A stretch of 64,000 nucleotides of DNA. Source: Bugula neritina. Taxonomy: Eukaryota > Bryozoa > Gymnolaemata > Cheilostomatida > Bugulidae. The notes beneath the pieces were generated by a model. It had not been told where the DNA came from. It did not search any database and was given only the letters and a program-made list of their open reading frames with translations. The stretch spans positions 10,237,408 through 10,301,407 of the forward strand of contig OZ037771.1 in assembly GCA_964035545.1 (NCBI GenBank). The letters are read 5' to 3'. The position numbers and the translations under genes are program-made. Numbering within the stretch: the stretch's first letter is position 1; each line of letters starts with the position of its first letter. Shown here piece by piece: positions 1 to 14,858 of this stretch.

Positions 1-2289
1 CATACTAAAATACACTGCAACATACTAAAATACACTGCAACATTCTGCAACATTTTGCAACATACTTCAACATACTGAAATACACTGTAACAAACTGAAA
101 TACGCTGCAACACATTGGAATATACTGCAACATACCCAAATAGATGGTAACATACTGAAATATACTGAAATACATTGTAACACCTTGAAAATTACTGCAA
201 CACACTGAAAGACACTACAACTCACTGAAGTATAGTGTAATATATGAAAATGTACTGTAACATACTGATATTTACTGCAACACACTGAAATATACTGCAA
301 CGTACTGAAATACACTGTTACATGCCAAAATAAACTGCAACATACTGCGACATACTGAATTACACTGTAACATACTCAAATACACTGCAACATTCTGCAA
401 CATATTGAAATATACTGCAACACACTGAAATATACTGCAACACATCCAAGTAGACTGTAATATACGGACATGTACTGTAACATACTGAAACATACTGAAA
501 CATACTGAAACAAAATGAAATATACTGTAACACTCTGAGTAATACTGCAAAATGCTGAAATATACTGTAGCACAGTGAAGTATACTGCAAAATTCTGAAA
601 CATACTGCAACATACTAAAACATGAGCAATATACTGAAAAATGCCTCAGCATACTCAAATATACTGCAAGATGCTGCAACATACGTAAATACACTGTAAC
701 ATACTGAAATACACTGCAACATACTGCAGCATACTGAAGTACACTGTAAAATATTGAAATACAGTGCAACACATTGGAATATACTGCAACACACTGAAAT
801 ATACTGCAACATACTGAAATATACTGCAACATACTGCAACATACTGAAGTGCACTGTAACATACTGTAACTTACTGAAAAACACTACAAAAAACTGTAAC
901 ATACTGAAACACAATGAAACATACTGAAACATACTGAAACATACTGTAACATACTGAAGCACACTGAAACATACTGAAACATACTGAGACATACTGAAAT
1001 ACACTGCAACATACTACAACATACTGAAATACACTGTAACATACCGAAATAAGCCGCAACATACGGCAACATACTGAAATACACTGTAACATGATGAAGT
1101 ACACTGCAACACATTGAAATACACTGCAACAAACTGAAATATACTGCAACATACTGAAATACATTGCAACATTTCGAAGTATATTGTGATAAACGGACAT
1201 GTACTGTAACATACTGAAACACACTGAAACATACTGAAACATACTGAAACATACTGAAACATACTGAAACATACTGAAATACACTGCAACATACTGCAAC
1301 ATACTGAAACATACTGTAACATGATGAAATACACTGCAACACATTGAAACATACTGCAACAAACTGAAATATACTGCAACATACTGAAACGTACTGCAAC
1401 ATACTGAAATTATTTGCAACATATCGAAGTATATCGTAATATACGGACATGTACTGTAACATACTGAAACACACTGAAACATCCTGAAACATACTGAAAC
1501 GTACTGAAACATACTGAAACATACTGAGATACACTGTAACATACTGCAACATACTGAAATACACTGTAACATGTTGAAATACACTGCAACACATTGAAAT
1601 ATACTGCAACAAACTGAAATATACTGCAACATACTGAAACGTGCTGCAACATACTGAAATACATTGCAATATATCGAAGTATATCGTAATATGCGGACAT
1701 GTACTGTAACATACTGAAACACACTGAAACATACTGAAACATACTGAAATATACTGAAATATACTAAAATACACTGCAACACATTGAAATATACTGCAAC
1801 ACACTGGAATATACTGCAACACATCCAAGTACATCGTAATATACGGACATGTACTGTAACATACTGAAACATACTGAGACATACTGAAACAAAATGAAAT
1901 ATACTGTAACACACTTAATATTACTGCAAAATGCTGAAATATACTGTAACACAGTGAAGTATTCTGCAAAATTCTGCAACATACTGTAACATACTGAAAC
2001 ATGAGCAATATACTGCAAATGCCTCAACATATTCAAATATACTGCAAGATACTGCAACATACGTAAATACACTATAACATACTGAAATACACTGCAACAT
2101 ACTGCAACATACAGAAGTACACTGTAAAATATTGAAATACATTGCAATACATTGGAATATACTGCAACACACTGAAATATACTGCAACATACTGAAATAT
2201 ACTGCAACATACTGCAACATGCTGAAATACACTGTAACATACTGTAACATACTGAAATACACTGCAACATATCAAAGTATATCGTAATA

Positions 2290-3360
2290 TACGGACATGT
2301 ACTGTAACATACTGAAACACATTGAAACATACTGAAACATACTGAAACATACTGAAACATACTTCAACACACTGAAATATACTAAAACATACTGAAATAT
2401 ACTGCAACATACTGCAACATACTGAAATACACTGTAACAAACTGAAATACACTGCAACACAATGGAATATACTGCAACATACCCTAATTTATTGTGATAT
2501 ACTGAAATATACTGCAACATACCGCAACATACTGAAATACACTGTAACAAACTGAAATACACTGCAACACATTGGTATATACTGCAACATACCCAAATAT
2601 ATGGTAATACACTGAAATATACTGAAATACACTGTAACGCATTGAAAAATACTGCAACATACTGAAAGACACTACAACTCACTGAAGTATAGTGTAATAT
2701 ACGAAAATGTACTGTAACATACTGATATTTACTGCAACACACTGAAATATACTGACATACTGAAATACACTGTTACATGCCAAAATAAACTGCAACATAC
2801 TGCAACATACTGAAATACACTGTAACATACTCAAATACACTGCAACATTCTGCAACATATTGAAATATACTGCAACACACTGTAATATACTGCAACACAT
2901 CCAAGTAGACTGTAACATACGGACATGTACTGTAACATACTGAAACACATTGAAACATACTGAAACATACTGAAACATACTTCAACACACTGAAATATAC
3001 TAAAACATATTGAAATATACTGCAACATACTGCAACATACTGAAATACACTGTAACAAACTGAAATACACTGCAACACAATGGAATATACTGCAACATAC
3101 CCTAATTTATTATAATATACTGAAATATACTGCAACATACCGCAACATACTGAAATACACTGTAACAAACTGAAATACACTGCAACACATTGGTATATAC
3201 TGCAACATACCCAAATATATGGTAATATACTGAAATATACTGGAATACACTGTAACGCATTGAAAAATACTGCAACATACTGAAAGACACTACAACTCAC
3301 TGAAGTATAGTGTAATATACGGAAATGAACTGTAACATACCGATATTTACTGTAACACAC
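2290..3360 (+). repeat. Pair of about 450-bp direct copies, 618 bp apart
   Basis: Positions about 2290-2740 recur at about 2908-3358 with a constant offset of 618 bp, separated by about 165 bp of other array units. Shared order includes a CGGACATG unit, a CATACTTCAA unit, the ACCCTAATTT and ACCCAAATAT variants and the TACAACTCAC unit. Further copies lie near 6600-7060, 15480-15930 and 18430-18900, so this is a common subfamily of the array. Confidence 0.8.
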
Positions 3361-3649
3361 TGAAATATACCGCAACATACTGAAATACACTATATCATAC
3401 CAAAATAAACTGCAATATACCGCAACATACTGAAATACACTGTAACATACTAAAATACACTGCAAAATTCTGCAACATACTTCAACGTACTGAAATACAC
3501 TGTAACATACCGAAATACTGTAACATTCTGAGTAATACTGCAAAATGCTGAAATATACCCTAACACAGTGAAGTATACTGCAAAATTCTGAAACATACTG
3601 CAACATGCTAAAACATGAGCAATATACTGAAAAATGCCTCAGCATACTC

Positions 3650-4960
3650 AAATATACTGCAAGATGCTGCAACATACGTAAATACACTGTAATATACTGA
3701 AATACACTGCAACATACTGCAGCATAATGAAGTACACTGTAAAATATTGAAATACACTGGAATATACCGCAACACACTGAAATATACTGCAACATACTGA
3801 AATATACTGCAACATACTGCAACATACTGAAGTGCACTGTAACATACTGTAACTTACTGAAATACACTGCAACAAACTGTAACATACTCAAACACACTGA
3901 AACATACTGAAACATACTGAAACATACTGTAACATACTGAAACACACTGAAACATACTGAAACATACTGAGACATACTGAAATACACTGCAACATACTAC
4001 AACATACTGAAATACACTGTAACATACCGAAATAAGCTGCAACATACTGCAACATACTGAAATACACTGTAACATGATGAAGTACACTGCAACACATTGA
4101 AATACACTGCAACAAACTGAAATATACTGCAACATACTGAAATGTACTGCAACATACTGAAATACATTGCAACATATCGAAGTATATCGTAATAAACGGA
4201 CATGTACTGTAACATACTGAAACACACTGAAACATACTGAATTATACTGAAACATACTGAAACATACTGAAATACACTGCAACATACTGCAACATACTGA
4301 AACATACTGTAACATGATGAAATACACTGCAACACATTGAAATATACTGCAACATACTGAAATATACTGCAACATACTGAAACGTACTGCAACATACTGA
4401 AATTATTTGCAACATATCGAAGTATATCGTAATATACGGACATGTACTGTAACATACTGAAACACACTGAAACATCCTGAAACATACTGAAACATACTGA
4501 AACATACTGAAACATACTGAGATACACTGCAACATACTGCAACATACTGAAATACACTGTAACATGATGAAATACACTGCAACACATTGAAATATACTGC
4601 AACAAACTTAAATATACTGCAACATACTGAAACGTGCTGCAACATACTGAAATACATTGCAATATATCGAAGTATATCGTAATATACGGACATGTACTGT
4701 AACATACTGAAACACACTGAAACATACTGAAACATACTGAAATATACTGAAATATACTGAAATACACTGTAACACATTGAAAAATACTGCAACATACTGA
4801 AAGACACTTCAACTCACTAAAGTATAGTGTAATATACGGAAATGTACTGTAACATACTGATAATTACTGCAACACACTGAAATATACTGCAACATACTGA
4901 AATACACTGTAACATACCGAAATAAACTGCAACATAATGCAACATACTGAATTACACTGT
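3650..4960 (+). repeat. Array block with a copy 9,249 bp downstream
   Basis: About 1.3 kb here match about 12900-14210 in direct orientation at an offset of 9,249 bp. Both contain the same succession of CATACTGAAA runs, GATATACTG-type variants and the TTATTTGCAA unit. A third related copy lies at about 10100-11400. Edges are approximate because the 10-bp background makes every alignment partly match. Confidence 0.7.
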
Positions 4961-5979
4961 AAGATACTAAATTACACTGCAACATTCTGCAACATGCTTC
5001 AACGTACTGAAATACACTGTAACATAATGAAACATGAGCAATATACTGAAAGATGCCTCAACATACTCAAATACACTGCAAGAAACTGCGACATACGTAA
5101 ATACACTGTAACATACTGAAATACACTGAAACATACTGCAACATACTGAAGTACACTGTAAAATATTCAAATACACTGCAACACATTGAAATACACTGCA
5201 ACACACTGAAATATACTGCAACATACTGAAATGTACTTCAACATAATGAAAAACACTGCAACATATCAAAGTATATCGTAATATACAGACATGCACTGTA
5301 ACATACTGAAACATACTGAAATATACTGCAACATACCGCAACATACTGAAAAACACTGTAACAAACTGAAATACGCTGCAACACATTGGAATATACTGCA
5401 ACATACCCAAATAAATGGTAATATACTGAAATATACTGAAATACACTGAAACACATTGAAAAATACTGCAACATACTGAAACACACTACAACTCACTGAA
5501 GTATAGTGTAACTTACTGAAATGTACTGTAACATACTGATATTTACTGCAACACACTGAATTATACTGCAACATACTGAAATACACTGTTACATACTAAA
5601 ATACACTGCAACATACTAAAATACACTGCAATATTCTGCAACATTCTGCAACATACTTCAACATACTGATATACACTGTAACAAACTGAAATACGCTGCA
5701 ACACATTGGAATATACTGCAACATACCCAAATAAATGGTAATATACTGAAATATACTGAAATACACTGTAACACATTGAAAAATACTGCAACACACTGAA
5801 AGACATTACAACTCACTGAAGTATAGTGTAATATACGAAAATGTACTGTAACATACTGATATTTACTGCAACACATTAAATATACTGCAACATACTGAAA
5901 TACACTGTAACATGCCAAAATAAACTGTAACTTACTGCAACATACTGAAATACACTGTAACATTCTGCAACATACTGAA

Positions 5980-8900
5980 ATATACTGCAACACACTGAAA
6001 TATACTGCAACACATCCAAGTAGACTGTAATATACATACATGTACTGTAACATACTGAAACATACTTCAACATACTCAAATACACTGTAACATAATGAAA
6101 TACACTGCAACACATTGAAATATACCGCAACACACTGGAATATACTGCAACACATCCAAGTACATCGTAATATACGGACATGTACTGTAACATACTGAGA
6201 CATACTGAGAGACACTGAAAAAAAATGAAATATACTGTAACACACTTAATATTACTGCAAAATGCTGAAATATACTGTAACACAGTGAAGTATTCTGCAA
6301 AATTCTGAAACATACTGTAACACACTGAAACATGAGCAATATACTGCAAATGCCTCAACATATTCAAATATACTGCAAGATACTGCAACATACGTAAATA
6401 CACTATAACATACTGAACTACACTGCAACATACTGCAACATACAGAAGTACACTGTAAAATATTGAAATACATTGCAATACATTGGAATATACTGCAACA
6501 CACTGAAATATACTGCAACATACTGAAATATACTGCAACATACTGCAACATGCTGAAATACACTGTAACATACTGTAACATACTGAAATACACTGCAACA
6601 TATCAAAGTATATCGTAATATACGGACATGTACTGTAACATACTGAAACACATTGAAACAGACTGAAACATACTGAAACATACTTCAACACACTGAAATA
6701 TACTAAAACATACTGAAATATACTGCAACACACTGCAACATACTGCAATACACAGCAACAAACTGAAATACACTGCAACACAATGGAATATACTGCAACA
6801 TACCCTAATTTATTGTAATATACTGAAATATACTGCAACATACCGCAACATACTGAAATACACTGTAACAAACTGAAATACACTGCAACACATTGGTATA
6901 TACTGCAACATACCCAAATATATGGTAATATACTGAAATATACTGAAATACACTGTAACGCATTGAAAAATACTGCAACATACTGAAAGACACTACAACT
7001 CACTGAAGTATAGTGTAATATGCGGAAATGAACTGTAACATACCGATATTTACTGCAACACACTGAAATATACTGCAACATACTGAAATACACTATATCA
7101 TACCAAAATAAACTGCAACATACCGCAACATACTGAAATACACTGTAACATACTAAAATACACTGCAAAATTCTGCAACATACTTCAACGTACTGAAATA
7201 CACTGTAACATAACGAAGTACACTGCAACACATTGAAATATACTGCAACACACTGAAATATACTGCAAAATACTGAAATGTACTTCAACATACTGAAAAA
7301 CACTGCAACATATCGAAGTATATCGTAATATACGGACATGTACTGTAACATACTGAAACACACTGAAACACACTGAAACATACTGAAACATACTGAACTA
7401 CACTGCAACATACTGCAACATACTGAAGTACACTGTAACAAACTGAAATACACTGCAACACAATGGAATATACTGCAACATACCCTAATTTATTGTAATA
7501 TGCTGAAATATACTGCAACATACCGCAACATACTGAAATACACTGTTACATACTAAAATACACTGCAACATACTAAAGTACACTGCAACATTCTGCAAAA
7601 TTCTGCAACATACTTCAACATACTGAAATACACTGTAACATAATGAAATACACTGCAACACATTGAAGTATACTGCAACAAACTGAAATGTACTGCAACA
7701 TACTGAAGCATACTGCAACATACTGAAATTCACTGCAACATATCCAAGTATATCGTAATATACGGACATGTACTGTAACATACTGAAACACACTGAAACA
7801 TACTGAAACATACTGAGACATACTTCAACACACTGAAATATATTAAAACATACTGAAATATACTGCAACATCCTGCAACATACTGAAATACACTGTAACA
7901 AACTGAAATACACTGCAACACATTGGAATATACTGCAACATACCCTAATATATGGTAATATACTGAAATATACTGCAACATCCTGCAACATACTGAATTA
8001 CACTGTAACAAACTGAAATACACTGCAACACATTGAAATATACTGCAACACACTGAAATATACTGCAACACATCCAAGTACATTGTAATATACGGACATG
8101 TACTGTAACATACTGAAACATACTGAAACATACTGAAACAAAATGAAATATGCTGTAACACACAGAGTAATACTGCAAAATGCTGAAATATACTGTAACA
8201 CAGTGAAGTATAATGCAAAATTCTGAAATATACTGTAAGATACTGAAATATGCCTCAACATGCTCAAATATACTGCAAGATACTGCAACATACGTAAATG
8301 CACTGTAACATTTCGGAAAACAATGCAACATACTGCAACGTCCTGAAGTACACTGTAAATTATTGAAATACACTGCAACACATTGGAATATACTGCAGCA
8401 CACTGAAATATACTGCAACATACTGCAACATACTGAAATACACTGTAACATATTGCAACATACTGAAATACATTGCAACAAACTGCCACATACTGAACTA
8501 CACTGTACATATTGAAAAACACTGCAAAACACTGAAATGTACTGCAACACACTGAAATTTACTGCAAAATACTGAAATATACTTCAACATACTGCAACAT
8601 ACCGAAAGACACTGTAACATACTACAATAAACTGCAACATACTAAAATACACTGCAACATTCCGCAATACATTTCAACATACTGAAATACACTGTAACAT
8701 AATGAAATACACTGCAACACATTGAAATATACTGCAACAAACTGAAATATACTGCAACAAACTGAAATACACTGTAACATACCGAAATAAGCTTCAACAT
8801 ACTGCAACATACTGAAATACACTGTAACATACTACAATATACTGCAACATACTAAAATACACTGCAACATTCTGCAATATACTTCAACATACTGAAATAC

Positions 8901-9533
8901 ACTGTAACATAATGAAATACACTGCAACACATTGAAATATACTGCAACACACTAAATATACTGCAACATACTGAAATACACTGTAACACACTGAAATATA
9001 CTGCAACACATCCAAGTAGACCGTAATATACGGACATGTACTGTAACATACTGAAACATACTTCAACATACTCAAATACACTGTAACATAATGAAATACA
9101 CTGCAACACATTGAAATATACCGCAACACACTGGAATATACTGCAACACATCCAAGTACATCCTAATATACGGACATGTACTGTAACATACTGAAACATA
9201 CTGAGACATACTGAAACAAAATGAAATATACTGTAACACACTTAATATTACTGCAAAATGCTGAAATATACTGTAACACAGTGAAGTATTCTGCAAAATT
9301 CTGAAACATACTGTAACATACTGAAACATGAGCAATATACTGCAAATGCCTCAACATATTCAAATATACTGCAAGATACCGCAACATACGTAAATACACT
9401 GTAACATACTGAAATACACTGCAACATACTGCAACATACAGAAGTACACTGTAAAATATTGAAATACATTGCAATACATTGGAATATACTGCAACACACT
9501 GAAATATACTGCAACATACTGAAATATACTGCA
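5980..9533 (+). repeat. About 3.55-kb higher-order block, copy 1
   Basis: This stretch aligns with about 14859-18392 at an offset of 8,879 bp, which changes to 8,859 bp near 8900 because the second copy lacks two 10-bp units there. The match ends at about 9533, where this copy changes to CAATCTGCAA units and the other continues differently. Position 7611-7612 is the TA equivalent to the transposon target, here uninterrupted. No gene is present. Confidence 0.8.
9145..9397 (+). repeat. Example of the conserved marker cassette of diverged units
   Basis: This is a good example of an ordered cassette of about 250 bp that recurs every 0.8-2 kb. It starts with CACATCCAAG, then units containing CGGACATG, a short run of CATACTGAAA, CAAAATGAAA, a run with AATGCTGAAA and CACAGTGAAG, the 9-mer CATGAGCAA, a TGCCTCAA unit, and CATACGTAAA. 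A second clear copy is 42452-42710. The fixed order shows that the array is amplified in blocks far longer than 10 bp. Confidence 0.8.
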
Positions 9534-12500
9534 ACAATCTGCAACATTCTGCAACATACTTCAACATACTGAAATACACTGTAACAAACTGAAATACGCT
9601 GCAACACATTGGAATATACTGCAACATACCCAAATAAATGGTAACATACTGAAATACACTGAAATACAATGTAACACATTGAAAAATACTGCAACACACT
9701 GAAAGACACTACAACTCACTGAAGTATAGTGTAATATACGAAAATGTACTGTAACATACTGATATTTACTGCAATACACTGAAATATACTGCAACATACT
9801 GAAATACACTGTTACATGCCAAAATAAACTGCAACATACTGCAACATACTGAAATACACTGTAACATACTCAAATGCACTGCAACATTCTGCAACATATT
9901 GAAATATACTGCAACACACTGAAATATACTGCAACACATCCAAGTAGACTGTAATATACGGACATGTACTGTAACATACTGAAACATACTGAAACATACT
10001 GAAACAAAATGAAATATACTGTAACACTCTGAGTAATACTACAAAATGCTGAAATATACCCTAACACAGTGAAGTATACTGCAAAATTCTGAAACATACT
10101 GCAACATACTAAAACATGAGCAATATACTGAAAAATGCCTCAGCATACTCAAATATACTGCAAGATGCTGCAACATACGTAAATACACTGTAATATACTG
10201 AAATACACTGCAACATACTGCAGCATAATGAAGTACACTGTAAAATATTGAAATACACTGGAATATACCGCAACACACTGAAATATACTGCAACATACTG
10301 AAATATACTGCAACATACTGCAACATACTGAAGTGCACTGTAACATACTGTAACTTACTGGAATACACTGCAACAAACTGTAACATACTGAAACACACTG
10401 AAACATGTTGAAACATACTGAAACATTCTGTAACATACTGAAACACACTGAAACATACCGAAACATACTGAGACATACTGAAATACACTGCAACACACTG
10501 CAACATACTGAAATACACTGTAACATGATGAAGTACACTGCAACACATTGAAATACACTGCAACAAACTGAAATATACTGCAACATACTGAAATGTACTG
10601 CAACATACTGAAATACATTGCAACATATCGAAGTATATCGTAACAAACGGACATGTACTGTAACATACTGAAACACACTGAAACATACTGAAACATACTG
10701 AAACATACTGAAACATACTGAAACATACTGAAATACACTGCAACATACTGCAACATACTGAAACATACTGTAACATGATGAAATACACTGCAACACATTG
10801 AAATATACTGCAACAAACTGAAATATACTGCAACATACTGAAACGTACTGCAACATACTGAAATTATTTGCAACATATCGAAGTATATCGTAATATACGG
10901 ACATGTACTGTAACATACTGAAACACACTGAAACATCCTGAAACATACTGAAACATACTGAAACATACTGAGATACACTGCAACATACTGCAACATACTG
11001 AAATACACTGCAACATGATGAAATACACTGCAACACATTGAAATATACTGCAACAAACTGAAATATCCTGCAACATACTGAAACGTGCTGCAACATACTG
11101 AAATACATTGCAATATATCGAAGTATATCGTAATATGCGGACATGTACTGTAACATACTGAAACACACTGAAACATAATGAAACATACTGAAATATACTG
11201 AAATATACTGAAATACACTGTAACACATTGAAAAATACTGCAACATACTGAAAGACACTTCAACTCACTGAAGTATAGTGTAATATACGGAAATGTACTG
11301 TAACATACTGATAATTACTGCAACACATTGAAATATACTGCAACATACTGAAATACACTAAAACATACCGAAATACACTGCAACATAATGCAACATACTG
11401 AATTACACTGTAACATACTAAATTACACTGCAACATTCTGCAACATACTTCAACGTACTGAAATACACTGTAACATAATGAAACACACTGCAACATACTG
11501 CAACATACTGAAGTACACTGTAAAATATTAAAATACACTGCAACACATTGGAATATACTGCAACAGACTGAAATATATTGCAACATACTGAAACATGAGC
11601 AATATACTGAAAGATGCCTCAACATACTCAAATACACTGCAAGAAACTGCAACATACGTAAATACACTGTAACATACTGAAAAACACTGAAACATACTGC
11701 AACATACTGAAGTACACTGTAAAATATTCAAATACACTGCAACACATTGAAATACACTGCAACACACTGAAATATACTGCAACATACTGAAATGTACTTC
11801 AACATAATGAAAAACACTGCAACATATCAAAGTATATCGTAATATACAGACATGTACTGTAACATACTGAAACATACTGAAACATACTGAAATACACTGT
11901 AACAAACTGAAATACACTGCAACAAGTTGGAATATACTGCAACATACCCAAGTATATGGTAATATAATGAAATATACTGCAACATACCGCAACATACTGA
12001 AAAACACTATAACAAACTGAAATTCGCTGCAACGCATTGGAATATACTGCAGCATGCCCAAATAAATGGTAATATACTGAAATATACTGAAATACACTGT
12101 GACACATTGGAAAATACTGCATCATACTGAAACACACTACAACTCACTGAAGTATAGTGTAACTTACTGAAATGTACTGTAACATACTGATATTCACTGC
12201 AACACACTGAAACATACTGCAACATACTGAAATACACTGTTACATACTAAAATACACTGCAACATACTAAAATACACTGCAACAATCTGCAACATTCTGC
12301 AACATACTTCAACATACTGAAATACACTGTAACAGACTGAAATACGCTGCAACACATTGGAATATACTGCAACATACCCAAATAAATGGTAACATACTGA
12401 AATACACTGAAATACAATGTAACACATTGAAAAATACTGCAACACACTGAAAGACACTACAACTCACTGAAGTATTGTGTAATATACGAAAATGTACTGT

Positions 12501-14270
12501 AACATACTGGTATTTACTGCAACACACTGAAATATACTGCAACATACTGAAATACACTGTTACATGCCAAAATAAACTGCAACATACTGCAACATACTGA
12601 AATACACTGTAACATACTCAAATGCACTGCAACATTCTGCAACATATTGAAATATACTGCAACACACTGAAATATACTGCAACACATCCAAGTAGACTGT
12701 AATATACGGACATGTACTGTAACATACTGAAACATACTGAAACATACTGAAACAAAATGAAATATACTGTAACACACAGAGTAATACTGCAAAATGCTGA
12801 AATATACCCTAACACGGTGAAGTATACTGCAAAATTCTGAAACATACTGCAACATACTAAAACATGAGCAATATACTGAAAAATGCCTCAGTATACTCAA
12901 ATATACTGCAAGATGCTGCAACATACGTAAATACACTGTAATATACTGAAATACACTGCAACATACTGCAGCATAATGAAGTACACTGTAAAATATTGAA
13001 ATACACTGGAATATACCGCAACACACTGAAATATACTGCGACATACTGAAATATACTGCAACATACTGCAACATACTGAAGTGCACTGTAACATACTGTA
13101 ACTTACTGAAATACACTGCAACAAACTGTAACATACTGAAACACACTGAAACATACTGAAACATACTGAAACATACTGTAACATACTGAAACACACTGAA
13201 ACATACTGAAACATACTGAGACATACTGAAATACACTGCAACATACTACAACCTACTGAAATACACTGTAACATACCGAAATAGGCTGCAACATACTGCA
13301 ACATACTGAAATACACTGTAACATGATGAAGTACACTGCAACACATTGAAATACACTGCAACAAACTAAAATATACTGCAACATACTGAAATGTACTGCA
13401 ACATACTGAAATACATTGCAACATATCGAAGTATATCGTAATAAACGGACATGTACTGTAACATACTGAAACACACTGAAACATACTGAAACATACTGAA
13501 ACATACTGAAACATACTGAAATACACTGCAACATACCGCAACATACTGAAACATACTGTAACATGATGAAATACACTGCAACACATTGAAATATACTGCA
13601 ACAAACTGAAATATACTGCAACATACTGAAACGTACTGCAACATACTGAAATTATTTGCAACATATCGAAGTATATCGTAATATACGGACATGTACTGTA
13701 ACATACTGAAACACACTGAAACATCCTGAAACATACTGAAACATACTGAAACATACTGAAACATACTGAGATACACTGCAACATACTGCAACATACAGAA
13801 ATACACTGTAACATGATGAAATACACTGCAACACATTGAAATATACTGCAACAAACTGAAATATACTGCAACATACTGAAACGTGCTGCAACATACTGAA
13901 ATACATTGCAATATATCGAAGTATATCGTAATATACGGACATGTACTGTAACATACTGAAACACACTGAAACATACTGAAACATACTGAAATATACTGAA
14001 ATATACTGAAATACACTGTAACACATTGAAAAATACTGCAACATACTGAAAGACACTTCAACTCACTGAAATATAGTGTAATATACGGAAATGTACTGTA
14101 ACATACTGATAATTACTGCAACACACTGAAATATACTGCAACATACTGAAATACACTGTAACATACCGAAATAAACTGCAACATAATGCAACATACTGAA
14201 TTACACTGTAACTTACTAAATTACACTGCAACATTCTGCAACATACTTCAACGTACTGAAATACACTGTA
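9534..14270 (+). repeat. Two related blocks offset by 2.75-2.80 kb
   Basis: About 9550-11470 match about 12300-14270. The offset is 2,748 bp on the left side and 2,798 bp on the right, a difference of 50 bp or five whole units. This indicates gain or loss of complete 10-bp units after duplication. The segment is also related to 3650-4960. Runs of CATACTGAAA differ in length between the copies. No gene is present. Confidence 0.7.
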
Positions 14271-14858
14271 ACATAATGAAATACACTGCAACATACTGCA
14301 ACATACTGAAGTACACTGTAAAATATTGAAATACACTGCAACACATTGGAATATACTGCAACACACTGAAATATACTGTAACATACTGAAACATGAGCAA
14401 TATACTGAAAGATGCCTCAACATACTCAAATACACTGCAAGAAACTGCAACATACGTGAATACACTGTAACATACTGAAATACACTGAAACATACTGCAA
14501 CATACTGAAGTACACTGTAAAATATTCAAATACACTGCAACACATTGAAATACACTGCAACACACTGAAATATACTGCAACATACTGAAATGTACTTCAA
14601 CATAATGAAAAACACTGCAACATATCAAAGTATATCGTAATATACAGACATGTACTGTAACATACTGAAATAAGCTTCAACATACTGCAACATACTGAAA
14701 TACACTGTAACATACTACAATATACTGCAACATACTAAAATACACTGCAACATTCTGCAATATACTTCAACATACTGAAATACACTGTAACATAATGAAA
14801 TACACTGCAACACATTGAAATATACTGCAACACACTAAATATACTGCAACATACTGAA

